NCBI GenBank assembly: GCA_030632885.1
Contig: DAOVTW010000020.1
Coordinates: forward strand, 1 to 57,452
Source of the DNA: JAIOSM01 sp023143455
Lineage (GTDB): Bacteria > Desulfobacterota > Desulfobacteria > Desulfobacterales > Desulfobacteraceae
Length of the DNA: 57,452 nucleotides
Reading direction: 5' to 3'
Shown: positions 8,727-17,535 of the stretch, piece by piece
Layout: every line of letters begins with the position of its first letter
Numbering within the stretch: position 1 is the stretch's first letter
Position numbers and translations under genes: made by a program
The notes under the pieces: generated by a model
The model's database searches: none
What the model was told of the DNA's origin: nothing
The model's input: the letters and a program-made list of their open reading frames with translations, nothing else

Positions 8727-9607
8727 CTGGTATTAGAGTCTTTTTTGTATATAAAATATTTTGATAAAGCATCAGCAACAGATGTTTCAGTAGTTATCTC
8801 AAGTACATCTGTTTTGGCTTTTGATAGAGCGTCTATAGTCTGTTTATATCCTTTTTTCTTATGGTCTGAGTAAAATTTTCTTGTTTTTTTGCACGTCGCA
8901 TCAATAATTTCTCTTTTACTGGTTTCAAAATCAGAGATCGTTACTATACCTTTTTTAGGAAGAGTAAAGTCTCCTTTATCAGAAAGCATAACTCCTATTA
9001 TTTCATGTTTATACCTAGCTGTTTTGAGACTCTTGATATAATTGCTTTTATCCAGAAAATCAGAGATTATAAAACAAAGAGAGCTTTTTTTTGTCACTTT
9101 GGCAAAAAAATCTAAAGCAGAACTTATATCAGTACTTTTTCCTTCCGGTTTAAACGTAAATATTTCTTTGATAAGTCTCCAGACATGGGCGGATCCTTTT
9201 TTAGGGGGAATATATTTTTCTACCTTGTCAGTAAAAAAAATTGCTCCTGTTTTGTCATTGTTTTTTATGGCGCTGAATGCAAGAACAGAAGCTACCTCAG
9301 CAGCTTTTTCAAGCTTAAGACCTGAAAACGTTCCAAACTTGAGCGAAGCACTCATATCTATTAACAACATTACAATGCTTTCACGTTCTTCTCTGTAAAG
9401 TTTAATAAATGGTTTCCCAAGTCTTGCTGAGACTTTCCAGTCTATTGATTTTACATCATCGCCTGGTGAATATTCTCTTACTTCTTCAAATTCAATGCCA
9501 GATCCACGGAAGACGGATTTGTATCTTCCAGCCATTATAGTATTTACTGTACGGCTGCTTTTAATATGTACCTGTTTAATTTTTTTTATTATCTCAGCAG
9601 GGATCAT
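8723..9607 (-). CDS. DUF58-domain protein (VWA-like, MoxR-associated)
   Basis: 294 aa. The DUF58 signature is clear: RGSGIEFEEVREYSPGDD (about 34-51), then SIDWKVSARLGKPFIK. A degenerate VWA-like fold follows with DMSAS at 84-88. There are no membrane helices, so it is probably cytoplasmic. It lies 5 nt downstream of moxR and overlaps the next gene by 4 nt. DUF58 proteins nearly always accompany MoxR ATPases and VWA membrane proteins, which is the arrangement here. The molecular function of the family is not settled. Confidence 0.9.
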   Translation of the reverse strand: MIPAEIIKKIKQVHIKSSRTVNTIMAGRYKSVFRGSGIEFEEVREYSPGDDVKSIDWKVSARLGKPFIKLYREERESIVMLLIDMSASLKFGTFSGLKLEKAAEVASVLAFSAIKNNDKTGAIFFTDKVEKYIPPKKGSAHVWRLIKEIFTFKPEGKSTDISSALDFFAKVTKKSSLCFIISDFLDKSNYIKSLKTARYKHEIIGVMLSDKGDFTLPKKGIVTISDFETSKREIIDATCKKTRKFYSDHKKKGYKQTIDALSKAKTDVLEITTETSVADALSKYFIYKKDSNTR

Positions 9608-9612
9608 TTGAA

Positions 9613-10587
9613 CTAAGGCACCTCAACAGAGTCAAAAATAGTCTTAATAATTTCATCGGGCATGATATCTTCTGCTTCTGCTTCAAAAGAAAGAATGATT
9701 CTGTGTCTTAATACATCCGGTGCAATAATTTTGATATCCTGGGGTGTAATATAAGCTCTGCCTGAAAGAAATGCTTTAACTCGGGCAACTTTTGCAAGAA
9801 AGATGGTAGCTCTTGGTGAGGCACCATATTCAATATACTCTGAAATGTCCATGCCGAATTTTTCAGGCTCTCTTGTGGCAGAAACTATATCAACAATATA
9901 TTCTTTTAGTTTATCATCCACATATATTTTATCAATTAATTTTGTCATCTCATTTAATTGGTCAGGGTCAAGCACAGGCATCACAGATTCTTTTGTTTCA
10001 AAAGCTGAATTTTTTAAGATTTCAAGCTCCTGTGATCTTTCAGGGTAATTTACCAGAACTTTTAACATAAATCTGTCCACCTGGGCTTCAGGCAACTGAT
10101 ATGTTCCTTCCTGCTCAATGGGATTCTGGGTTGCCAATACTAGAAAAGGCGAAGGGAGCTTATAAGTTGTATCCCCAATGGTGACTTGTTGTTCTTGCAT
10201 TGCTTCAAGCAGAGCAGACTGAACTTTTGAAGGAGCTCTGTTGATTTCATCAGCCAGAATTATGCTGTTAAACAAAGGACCTTTTCTTGTAACAAAATCC
10301 CCGGTTTTGGGTCTGTATATCTCTGTTCCAATAATATCTGCGGGCAAAAGATCTGGTGTGAACTGAATCCGTTTGAAATCAGCTTTGACTGCTGCAGCAA
10401 AAGCTTTAACTGCACTTGTCTTGGCAAGTCCCGGAACTCCTTCAATTAAAATATGCCCACCTGTGAGTAAGCCTGTTAAAAGACTGTCCACAAGTTTTGT
10501 CTGCCCTACAAGATCTTTTGCAACTTCTTTTCTTATGCTGTTGATCAAAAAGAGGTTTTTTTCAACTTTTTCTTTAATTTCTTCCAT
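9613..10587 (-). CDS. MoxR-family AAA+ ATPase
   Basis: 324 aa, normal for MoxR. Walker A is GVPGLAKT at 50-57. Walker B is in SIILADEINRAP, followed by SKVQSALLEAMQEQQVTIGD and the sensor-type ATQNPIEQEGTYQLPEAQVDRF, a hallmark of the family. The C-terminal lid includes GASPRATIFLAKVARVKAFL. It is the first gene of the minus-strand Bat operon and has GAGGG about nine bases before the ATG. MoxR ATPases act as chaperone-like remodellers with VWA-domain partners, here BatA and BatB. The promoter should lie in the AT-rich 10588-10660 region, but I could not pin it down. Confidence 0.93.
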   Translation of the reverse strand: MEEIKEKVEKNLFLINSIRKEVAKDLVGQTKLVDSLLTGLLTGGHILIEGVPGLAKTSAVKAFAAAVKADFKRIQFTPDLLPADIIGTEIYRPKTGDFVTRKGPLFNSIILADEINRAPSKVQSALLEAMQEQQVTIGDTTYKLPSPFLVLATQNPIEQEGTYQLPEAQVDRFMLKVLVNYPERSQELEILKNSAFETKESVMPVLDPDQLNEMTKLIDKIYVDDKLKEYIVDIVSATREPEKFGMDISEYIEYGASPRATIFLAKVARVKAFLSGRAYITPQDIKIIAPDVLRHRIILSFEAEAEDIMPDEIIKTIFDSVEVP

Positions 10588-10663
10588 AGACTTATACCCT
10601 CGACTTATATTTTTTTTAAGAAAAACTTAAATTCTGTTAGCATATAAAGTTTTAAAAATATAA

Positions 10664-10879
10664 TGTTTTAGGGCTATAAGTCAAGAAGAGAAGAATGGTT
10701 TACTATATATAATTTTAAAAAAGAGGTGTGAATTTGCTGCATTCTCTAACGGATTAGAAGGTGTGAAGCTCCATGCCCATGTCCAGTGTTTTGACATGAA
10801 CAGCAAGGAAATGGATATTATTTATGATTTGTGTGAAAATGGATTTTACACAAAAGTGCTGAAAAGTTTTTCAACTTAG
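10664..10879 (+). pseudogene. Possible coding remnant without a start codon
   Basis: This frame is open for about 71 codons and ends with TAG at 10877. The translation has natural-looking composition in its second half (CEFAAFSNGLEGVKLHAH, then DLCENGFYTKVLKSFST), while the first part is AT-driven. There is no ATG, GTG or TTG near its beginning and no ribosome binding site in frame. It may be a decayed gene fragment, or chance. I do not recognise it. The rest of the 10588-10973 gap contains only the moxR upstream region and the dyads listed separately. Confidence 0.25.
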
Positions 10880-10889
10880 GTGACAAATA

Positions 10890-10955
10890 TTCTGATATAG
10901 TAGGAAGTGGCGCACAACGGGTTGAAGTGCGCCAGATATAATTCAAATATCAGAA
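10890..10955. other. Nested dyad symmetry downstream of the 10974 gene
   Basis: Two nested perfect inverted repeats: an outer TTCTGATAT (10890-10898) with ATATCAGAA (10947-10955), and an inner TGGCGCA (10908-10914) with TGCGCCA (10928-10934). It sits 18 nt beyond the stop of the minus-strand gene ending at 10974. It may end that operon's transcript, or be the remains of a small mobile repeat. There is no strong T-run next to the inner stem. Confidence 0.4.
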
Positions 10956-10973
10956 AAATTATTCTGTTCTATT

Positions 10974-11510
10974 TTACTCCCTAAGCCCTACTGGTTTGGC
11001 AAGGATTTCAGACCATACAACTGCCTTTTGCAGTTTAGAGACAGATAAGCGCTGCCCAGTTTTTTGTTTCTTTTTTCGATTCCTTTTTTTTATTGTGTAG
11101 GTTTGTGGTTTATGGACACGATAAGCATGTTTTTGAGATTCATCAACCTGAGATTCATCAACAGGTTCAGTTGATTGTTCAGCACTATCAGGCACCTGCC
11201 TTACAATATTTTCAAGCGGTGTTTTATCCTCATTTTCAAAATCTCTTTTAGCAAGGTTATCTTCCTTAAGCTCTTCCCAGATATTTTTCTGGGAGGGGGC
11301 GCTTCCTTGGTTTTCTTTCAACTTTGTTTCATTAGCAGCTTTTATAAGCTCCGATTTGATTGTGTTTATAAACTTTGAAAAGCCGAAAGAGACCTTTCCA
11401 GTTGGTTTATCTTTCTGGGGATCTTTCTTTTTGCCTAATATTTTTTTAAAGAAGACAAATCCTATATAGCCCACAAGAAAAATAAATGGGATTAAATCAT
11501 CAAAATTCAT
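10974..11510 (-). CDS. Hypothetical single-pass membrane protein
   Basis: 178 aa. It opens with one membrane helix (LIPFIFLVGYIGFVFF, residues 6-21). A basic stretch (KKILGKKKDPQKDK) and a long polar, probably disordered region rich in Lys, Glu and Ser follow, with a C-terminal basic patch (IKKRNRKKKQK) and an ordered-looking end, KLQKAVVWSEILAKPVGLRE. No known domain is recognised. The conserved-looking C-terminal WSEIL-KP motif recalls short membrane-anchored proteins of delta-proteobacteria, but I cannot name a family. It starts 3 nt after the floA-like gene, so it is probably the last gene of the NfeD-FloA operon and may work with FloA at the membrane. Confidence 0.65.
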   Translation of the reverse strand: MNFDDLIPFIFLVGYIGFVFFKKILGKKKDPQKDKPTGKVSFGFSKFINTIKSELIKAANETKLKENQGSAPSQKNIWEELKEDNLAKRDFENEDKTPLENIVRQVPDSAEQSTEPVDESQVDESQKHAYRVHKPQTYTIKKRNRKKKQKTGQRLSVSKLQKAVVWSEILAKPVGLRE

Positions 11511-11513
11511 TAT

Positions 11514-12494
11514 TTATTCCGTTTCATCTTCGGGTGATGAGCCTATTGTATCTCGCATCTGGGTGTCTGCCATGATATTCTTCATTTTATAGTAGTCCAT
11601 GATTCCAAGATTTCCCTTTTTAAAGGCTTCAGCCATGGCAAGGGGTATTGTCGCTTCAGCCTCAACAACCTTTGCCCTCATCTCCTGAACTTTGGCCTTC
11701 ATTTCCTGCTCTGCTGCAATGGCCATGGCTCTTCTCTCTTCAGCCTTTGCCTGGGCGATTTTTTTGTCAGCTTCAGCCCGATCAGTTTCAAGGTCTGCCC
11801 CTATGTTCTTACCCACATCAACATCTGCAATATCAATGGAAAGAATTTCATAGGCTGTTCCAGCGTCAAGGCCCTTGGAAAGAACAGTTTTAGAGATCAT
11901 GTCCGGGTTTTCAAGAACTGATTTATGGGAAACTGATGATCCAATGGTTGATACAATTCCTTCACCAACTCTAGCAAGAATAGTTTCTGCTCCAGCACCA
12001 CCAACAAGTCTGTCAATATTAGCCCTAACTGTAACCCGTGCCAATGCTTTGAGCTGGATACCGTCTTTTGCCACGGCAGCTATTAATGGAGTCTCAATAA
12101 CTTTTGGATTAACACTCATCTGAACTGCTTCCAATACATCTCTGCCTGCTAAATCAATGGCAGCAGCTCGGTTAAATCCCAGGTCAATGTTGGCTTTGTC
12201 TGCGGCAATCAGCGCTTGCACAACTCGAGAAAGGTTTCCGCCCGCAAGAAAGTGGGATTCCAAAAAATCCGTGGAAATTTCAATGCCGGCTTTTACTGCC
12301 ATGATTTTAGTTTCCACAACAAGTTTGGGTGGGATTTTTCTAAAACGCATGAACACAATGTTGAGAAGTCCAACGCGGGCCCCTGAAACCAGAGCCTGAA
12401 TCCATAATGAAATGGCTGAGCTTATAACAAAAAAGATGATAATAACACTAATTACAATCACAGCTAAAATAATAATCTGAATAGGGTTGTCCAT
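11514..12494 (-). CDS. floA: Flotillin-like protein FloA
   Basis: 326 aa, the usual FloA/YqfA length. It has an N-terminal membrane hairpin segment (about 6-34), then the family-typical VGLLNIVFMRFRKIPPKLVV and FLAGGNLSRVVQALIAADKA. A PHB-like domain follows with VGGAGAETILARVGEGIVSTIGS, then a long Ala/Glu/Lys coiled coil (about 235-295). Family members scaffold ordered membrane microdomains. The short NfeD protein at 12522 and the long NfeD protease-like protein lie directly upstream in the same orientation, the classic NfeD-flotillin partnership. A purine-rich AAGGAG lies upstream of the ATG. Confidence 0.93.
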   Translation of the reverse strand: MDNPIQIIILAVIVISVIIIFFVISSAISLWIQALVSGARVGLLNIVFMRFRKIPPKLVVETKIMAVKAGIEISTDFLESHFLAGGNLSRVVQALIAADKANIDLGFNRAAAIDLAGRDVLEAVQMSVNPKVIETPLIAAVAKDGIQLKALARVTVRANIDRLVGGAGAETILARVGEGIVSTIGSSVSHKSVLENPDMISKTVLSKGLDAGTAYEILSIDIADVDVGKNIGADLETDRAEADKKIAQAKAEERRAMAIAAEQEMKAKVQEMRAKVVEAEATIPLAMAEAFKKGNLGIMDYYKMKNIMADTQMRDTIGSSPEDETE

Positions 12495-12521
12495 TTTTTT
12501 CTCCTTAAGGTTTATATTTAT

Positions 12522-12995
12522 TTATTTTTCTTTTACAATTATCTGGTTGCCGGTTACCTGGATTACATGAACAAAAGTTCCTTTGTCAATGTATTCTCCC
12601 TGGGTCACGGCATCTATTTTTTTATTGTTGATCTTGATTGAGCCTGCTGGTCGAAGATCTGTCAGGACAACTCCTGATGCATTCAATAATTGCTCCATGC
12701 CATTTTTTTGGGATACAACCCCATCTTCTTTAGAAAGTGTTTTTCTCAAGGTTACAGGTGATTTTGCTAGAAGCTTAAGACCCAAAAGAACAGTTAAGGG
12801 AATCATAATAATATCAGCAATGGAAAAAAACATGCCTACATTGCTTGAAATGGAAAATGCCTTAAAAAGTGAAAACCCCAATGCTGAAATAGCAAGGACT
12901 GAAAGGATTCCACCGGAAGGCAGAATAATTTCAGCTATGATTATAATAACACCGATTACTTGCAGGATCAGGGGTAAAGCGTATTGTTCACTCAT
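12522..12995 (-). CDS. Short NfeD-like membrane protein with OB-fold domain
   Basis: 157 aa. Two to three membrane helices (about 6-75) precede a soluble C-terminal NfeD OB-fold domain with GVVLTDLRPAGSIKINNKKIDAVTQGEYIDKG split over about 108-140 and HVIQVTGNQIIVK at the end. It lacks the protease domain of the longer NfeD protein encoded 1 nt upstream. Short NfeD proteins of this kind are coupled with flotillin-like genes; here floA follows after 27 nt. The C-terminal OB domain is probably the contact surface for FloA, as inferred from the family. Confidence 0.88.
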   Translation of the reverse strand: MSEQYALPLILQVIGVIIIIAEIILPSGGILSVLAISALGFSLFKAFSISSNVGMFFSIADIIMIPLTVLLGLKLLAKSPVTLRKTLSKEDGVVSQKNGMEQLLNASGVVLTDLRPAGSIKINNKKIDAVTQGEYIDKGTFVHVIQVTGNQIIVKEK

Positions 12996-12996
12996 T

Positions 12997-14457
12997 TTAA
13001 GCCTCTATTTTCCGGACAATTATTTTGTTTTTAGTTAATTCTATAACTTCAATTACCTCATCTTTATTTATAAACTCACCTTCGGAAATCACATCAACTC
13101 TATTCCCATTAATATTTGCCTTACCTGAAGGCCTTAGCTTGGAGATACAAATTCCTTTATCCCATATATTGATTTTCATTGATTCAAATGAATCAGCATG
13201 GGAATTTTTTAAGTTTGCATTTAGAAAAGGCCTATGACCTGCTATGGAAATATGAGGCATAAGATACCGGAATGCCAGGGTAGACAATAAAAGTGAAAAA
13301 ACACATATAGCCATTGCTGATATAATGTTATGAATAAAAATATCAAGCTCCCAGGGCAGTTTCGGGTTTGGCAGGACAAAATCCTGAAGTGTCAGCACCA
13401 TACCGCTGAATATAAGCAGAAGACCTAAAATTCCGGCAATACCAAATCCCGGTAAAATAAATATCTCAATGGTTAAACATAAAATACCCACAAGAATAAT
13501 CAGTAACTCCGTATAATTTGCTAGACCTGTCATATACTGACCGGAAAATGCCAGGAACAGGCAAGCCACTCCAATGGTCCCGGCAATACCGAATCCAGGA
13601 GATTTAAGTTCTAAGTAAATGCCTGCAAGACCGATCATCATTAGAATAGGAGCCAGAGTAATCAGGTGCCCGGCAATTAGTTCCGACCATGTTCTGTCAA
13701 CCCGCTTGGTATTTTTTATATCAATTTTAAGAAGGTCAAGCAATTCGTTCAGATCTTTAATGCTTTTCTTTGAAAAAGAGAAGTCCTTTGCCTCTGAATC
13801 ATCCATGGTTAAAAGCTCTCCTTTTTTAACCACAGTTTTTAACGAGTGATACTTTTCTTTTATTTTTTTCTCAAGCTCATTGAATTCTTGTTTTTCAAAA
13901 TAATAAAAATCCCCACCTTTTTTAACCTGAATAATTTCCTTGTCCTTGCTGACCATGGACTCAGCTAAAACTTGAATAAAGCCATTTCTTTTAGCAAGTG
14001 CCCTGAATTTGGCCCGCAAAGGAGATTGAAATTTTTCCCCCATTTCCTGAACACCCTCTTTTGAGTAAGTAATAGGGGCACAATCTCCAATGGTAGTTCC
14101 ATTTTTCATATAGAGATTGCCCGAGGCAAGGGCAATGAGAGCACCGGCTGAAATAGCCTTGGTTTTGACATAGGAGATAGATATATCCTTGTCAACGGTC
14201 AACAGCGTTTCCACAATATCAAGGGCAGAATCAACTCTTCCGCCAAAGGAGTCAATTTCAAAGATAATGGTTTCGACTTTTTCTTTGTTTGCCTTGGCAA
14301 CAGCACGTTTTACAAAAGACGACATGGCAGGACCTACTTTGCCGGAAATCGGAATAATATAAACAGGTTTGATTTGATCCTGAGCCAGCCCCGGAGTAAA
14401 AGGTACAAAATACAACAGAGAAAGGAATAACAGGGGAAGTAAAACAATTTTTTTCAT
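12997..14457 (-). CDS. Long NfeD family protein: ClpP-class membrane serine protease plus NfeD domain
   Basis: About 486 aa from the ATG at 14457. A TTG two codons upstream is a weaker alternative. A signal peptide (residues 1-26) is followed by a ClpP/SppA-like domain with IFEIDSFGGRVDSALDIVETL and TKAISAGALIALAS. The serine in AISAGA is the expected nucleophile and IGDCAPI matches the family. Four to five membrane helices follow (about 265-400). The C-terminal OB-fold NfeD domain (KLRPSGKANINGNRVDVISE) ends the protein. The family cleaves hydrophobic membrane-protein segments, such as stomatin partners in archaea. It heads the nfeD-nfeD-floA operon. Confidence 0.9.
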   Translation of the reverse strand: MKKIVLLPLLFLSLLYFVPFTPGLAQDQIKPVYIIPISGKVGPAMSSFVKRAVAKANKEKVETIIFEIDSFGGRVDSALDIVETLLTVDKDISISYVKTKAISAGALIALASGNLYMKNGTTIGDCAPITYSKEGVQEMGEKFQSPLRAKFRALAKRNGFIQVLAESMVSKDKEIIQVKKGGDFYYFEKQEFNELEKKIKEKYHSLKTVVKKGELLTMDDSEAKDFSFSKKSIKDLNELLDLLKIDIKNTKRVDRTWSELIAGHLITLAPILMMIGLAGIYLELKSPGFGIAGTIGVACLFLAFSGQYMTGLANYTELLIILVGILCLTIEIFILPGFGIAGILGLLLIFSGMVLTLQDFVLPNPKLPWELDIFIHNIISAMAICVFSLLLSTLAFRYLMPHISIAGHRPFLNANLKNSHADSFESMKINIWDKGICISKLRPSGKANINGNRVDVISEGEFINKDEVIEVIELTKNKIIVRKIEA

Positions 14458-14733
14458 ATGCAAATTCCGATCGTATATAAAAATTCCGTTTTGGCTTAAC
14501 CCTTAATTTACTTTGTTCGCGCTGTACATGTCAACAGAAAAGTCTTGCATTTTAGTATGCCTGTTAGATTCAAGTTATTAACAAAAACTTATCAGAGTCA
14601 AAAGAATCCTTGTTTTATAAAGTTGTAAATGAAAATTAAATTGATGAAAATACATGGTTGCAATGGATAAATAAATGGTTTAAGTATAATTCTGGGTTGA
14701 AAATTTTCAGATAAATATTCAGGTGGAGAAACA

Positions 14734-15195
14734 ATGAAGACATTTGTTAAAGATATAATGGTCACTGAGTTTGATACAATTCGTTCTGATGAACCTGTTG
14801 AAAAAGCAATCCAAATGATTTTGCATGGTAAGGTCAGAGAAACAGGTGATAAGACTGCAAGCCTCATGGTTCTTGATAAAGTGACAATGTTTGTTGGAAT
14901 AATAACAATGGCTGACATACTATATCATTTGCGCCCCACTTTTTTAAATTATGGAATAAAAGGGGAGGATGTGTCCTGGACTGATCAATTTGATATAGCC
15001 ATGAGAACCCTTAAGGAAAAACAAGTGAGCCAACTTATGAGCAGGGATATAGTTGGAGCTTCTATTGATGAACATCTTATGGTTATATTGGACCGTATGG
15101 TAAAAAATAAGTACCACAGGCTTCCTGTCTTAGAAGGTGGCAAACCAATTGGCATTGTATATATCACTGATATTTATTATCATTTTTTTTCATGA
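14734..15195 (+). CDS. CBS-domain pair protein
   Basis: 153 aa consisting almost entirely of two CBS domains. The first (about 5-60) starts VKDIMVTEFDTIRSDEPVEKA and the second (about 95-150) starts VSQLMSRDIVGASIDEHLMV and ends in KYHRLPVLEGGKPIGIVYIT. AGGTGGAG lies just before the ATG. CBS pairs sense adenine nucleotides or related ligands and usually regulate a partner; no partner domain is fused here. It is divergent from the nfeD operon and convergent with the amidase gene. The roughly 270 bp upstream hold no other gene that I can support. Confidence 0.9.
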   Translation: MKTFVKDIMVTEFDTIRSDEPVEKAIQMILHGKVRETGDKTASLMVLDKVTMFVGIITMADILYHLRPTFLNYGIKGEDVSWTDQFDIAMRTLKEKQVSQLMSRDIVGASIDEHLMVILDRMVKNKYHRLPVLEGGKPIGIVYITDIYYHFFS

Positions 15196-15212
15196 CTCTT
15201 TAGTGTCTTTGT

Positions 15213-15908
15213 TTAATGTAAAATTTTTTCTAAACTTTCAGCAAGGATCTGAGCATAGTTTTGTAAGATAGTTTCCTTATCTGCCTCGCCAAGGAGATGA
15301 TCCATGGATAAGACTTCAATTAAAATAGCTGGCATTTGTGCCCCTTGAAGCACAATTGCTGGTGCGTCTGAAATATGAAAATCAACGTTAAATTTGTGTG
15401 AGAATTTTTCAGCAAAAATTTTTGCAGCTTGCCTGCTTTTTTTAATGTGTTTCAGTTGTTCTTTTTTCCAGGGGATTGAAGATTCTGATTCTAATTGTTT
15501 TGTGTCTTCAAATGGTTTGAAAATAATAAAAGCAGTAGAATTTGTTTCCTTTTTTTTTGCATGTAAACTTATGAAAATATCTGCTTTTTGAATGTTTGCA
15601 AAAGAAGTTCGTTTCAAAACAGATAAATTAAGATCTCTTTCTCTTGTGAGAAGCACAGTGTATTTATTTTTTAATAGTTTAGCTGTAATTTTTGCAAGTT
15701 TTAATGTGTATGTCTTTTCATAAAAGTTGGACATTGTTCCAATTCCAGTATCTTCTCCACCATGACCCGGGTCAATAACGATTGTTTTTCTGTTTGTATT
15801 GATTTTGGATTCTGCCTTGCAAACACCTATCCAAAGCAGTTGAGAAAGTAGAATAATTAGGAGTATACAATTTGTTGAAATAATTTCTTTATTCAATGAT
15901 CTTGACAC
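15213..15908 (-). CDS. N-acetylmuramoyl-L-alanine amidase (Amidase_3 family)
   Basis: 231 aa. After an N-terminal hydrophobic segment (residues 13-29, a signal peptide or anchor) the catalytic domain begins at IVIDPGHGGEDTG. The expected zinc ligands are H49, E64 and H116 (in ISLHAKK), and the catalytic glutamate is E198 in AILIEVL. The protein hydrolyses the bond between muramic acid and the stem peptide and acts in the periplasm. It is short for the family and has no SPOR or AMIN domain. It is convergent with the CBS gene and divergent from tig; the 15909-16054 gap must carry both promoters, but I see no strong consensus there. Confidence 0.9.
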   Translation of the reverse strand: MSRSLNKEIISTNCILLIILLSQLLWIGVCKAESKINTNRKTIVIDPGHGGEDTGIGTMSNFYEKTYTLKLAKITAKLLKNKYTVLLTRERDLNLSVLKRTSFANIQKADIFISLHAKKKETNSTAFIIFKPFEDTKQLESESSIPWKKEQLKHIKKSRQAAKIFAEKFSHKFNVDFHISDAPAIVLQGAQMPAILIEVLSMDHLLGEADKETILQNYAQILAESLEKILH

Positions 15909-16054
15909 CTGTGTATTTAGCGCTTATTTTAGTACATTTATGAATAGAATATTTTATTCAATTTATTGTTGTTTATATATTACATTTTTTTTAATTTTTT
16001 GAAATAAAAGTTTTTAATATTAATTTTAAAAGTTTTTTTAAATAGGATGGGAAA

Positions 16055-17509
16055 ATGCAGATTAAGGTTGTAGATAAAAGTACGGTAAAGAAAGTCCTCA
16101 ATTGTGAAATTTCAAAAGAGACTATTAAAAAAGAGTTGGACAAAGCTTACAGAGAGTTGAAAAATAAAGCTGATGTTAAGGGCTTTAGAAAAGGGAAAGT
16201 TCCTCGTAAAGTACTTGAAAATAAATTTTCAAAAGATGTACATGAAGATATTGTTCCAAAACTTATTCAGCAAATATTTGCAAAAGCAATTGAAGATTAT
16301 GATTTAAAGATTATTTCAAGTCCTCAGATGGACCCACCGGAGTTTGATCCTGAATCTGCATATTGTTTTGATATTACTATTGAAGTAAAACCTGAAATCG
16401 AAGAGCTTGAGTATGAAGGCATGGAACTTAACAAAACTCTATATGAAGTTTCTGAAGATGAGATTGAAGCTCAAATACAGATGATCAGGAAAACAATGGC
16501 TTCTAAACGGGCTGTCAAAGAAGAGAGGGCTGTTAAGGAAGATGACTTTGTTTTAATTGATTATCAGGGGTTTATAGACGACAAGCCTTTTGCGTCAACT
16601 CCTCAAATTGAAAATTTTGTTATGGCAATCGGTACAGGTTCAATGCCTGAAGAATTTTCACAAAAGATTGTAGGAGTGATTCCTGAGCAGGACCTTGAGA
16701 TTGAGGTTGTATATTCTGATAAGGATCCTGATAAGGAAATTGCCGGTAAAACTATTACATATAAAGTTAAAGTTAAAGAGATCCATGAAGAAGTAATGCC
16801 TGAAGATGATAATCTTGTTAAAGACCTTGGTAAATATGAGAATATTGATCAGGTAAAAGATGACATTCGCTCCAATCTGCTACAAGGGTATAAACAGAGA
16901 GTACAGCATGAGTTAAGTGAACAGATTTTTCAAAATCTTTTGGGGAAATATGAATTCGAAGTTCCTGAATCATTGGTGGAAGCAGAGCTCAATGGTATAA
17001 TAGCTGAAGCTGAGCAAGCCTATATGCAGAACAATACATCTTTTGAAGAGGCAGGTTTGAGCAAGGAATCATTAAGAAATGATTATAAAGATGTCGCTGA
17101 AAAACAAGCAAGAAGACATCTGATTCTTGCCAAGCTCATAGAACAGGAAAGCCTTGAAATGACTGACGAGGAGTTAGAAGCAGGTTTTGAAGTAATGGCA
17201 AAAGGTATGAATGCTTCCGTGGATGCCATTAAAAATTATTTTAATATGGATAAAAATCAGCTTGAAAATTATAAACATACACAGCTTGAAAAAAAAGCTG
17301 TAGACCTTATAGTAGAAAAAGGTAAGATTACAGAAAAGTCACCTGAAAAGGTAGAAAAAAGTACTGATGCTAAAAAGGAAGTTAAAAAAAAGAAACCAGC
17401 AGCAAAGAAACCAGCAGCAAAGAAAACTGTAGCAAAGAAACCTGTAGTAAAAAAAGCTGTAACAAAGAATACAGTAGAAAAGAAAACAAAAAAAGAGACT
17501 GATAAGTAA
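16055..17509 (+). CDS. tig: Trigger factor with a Lys/Ala-rich C-terminal tail
   Basis: 484 aa; E. coli trigger factor is 432 aa. The ribosome-docking signature GFRKGKVP is at 43-50. An FKBP-type PPIase domain (about 150-245, with DFVLIDYQGFIDDKPF) and the helical chaperone domain (about 250-425) follow. The last 56 residues (about 429-484) are an added basic tail of KKPAA/KKTVA-like units, like a histone H1 tail. This tail is encoded by six 15-bp units. The protein binds nascent chains at the ribosome exit. It leads the tig-clpP-clpX-lon group, the common bacterial order that pairs folding with proteolysis. Confidence 0.95.
   Translation: MQIKVVDKSTVKKVLNCEISKETIKKELDKAYRELKNKADVKGFRKGKVPRKVLENKFSKDVHEDIVPKLIQQIFAKAIEDYDLKIISSPQMDPPEFDPESAYCFDITIEVKPEIEELEYEGMELNKTLYEVSEDEIEAQIQMIRKTMASKRAVKEERAVKEDDFVLIDYQGFIDDKPFASTPQIENFVMAIGTGSMPEEFSQKIVGVIPEQDLEIEVVYSDKDPDKEIAGKTITYKVKVKEIHEEVMPEDDNLVKDLGKYENIDQVKDDIRSNLLQGYKQRVQHELSEQIFQNLLGKYEFEVPESLVEAELNGIIAEAEQAYMQNNTSFEEAGLSKESLRNDYKDVAEKQARRHLILAKLIEQESLEMTDEELEAGFEVMAKGMNASVDAIKNYFNMDKNQLENYKHTQLEKKAVDLIVEKGKITEKSPEKVEKSTDAKKEVKKKKPAAKKPAAKKTVAKKPVVKKAVTKNTVEKKTKKETDK
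17396..17485 (+). repeat. Six 15-bp tandem units in the tig tail
   Basis: Six consecutive units of 15 bp, the first two identical (CCAGCAGCAAAGAAA at 17396-17410 and 17411-17425), the others diverged. Each encodes five residues of the form PAAKK, TVAKK, PVVKK. The units stay in frame and end 24 bp before the tig stop. Confidence 0.85.
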
Positions 17510-17535
17510 TTACAATTTAAAAAAGGAGTCAAACA

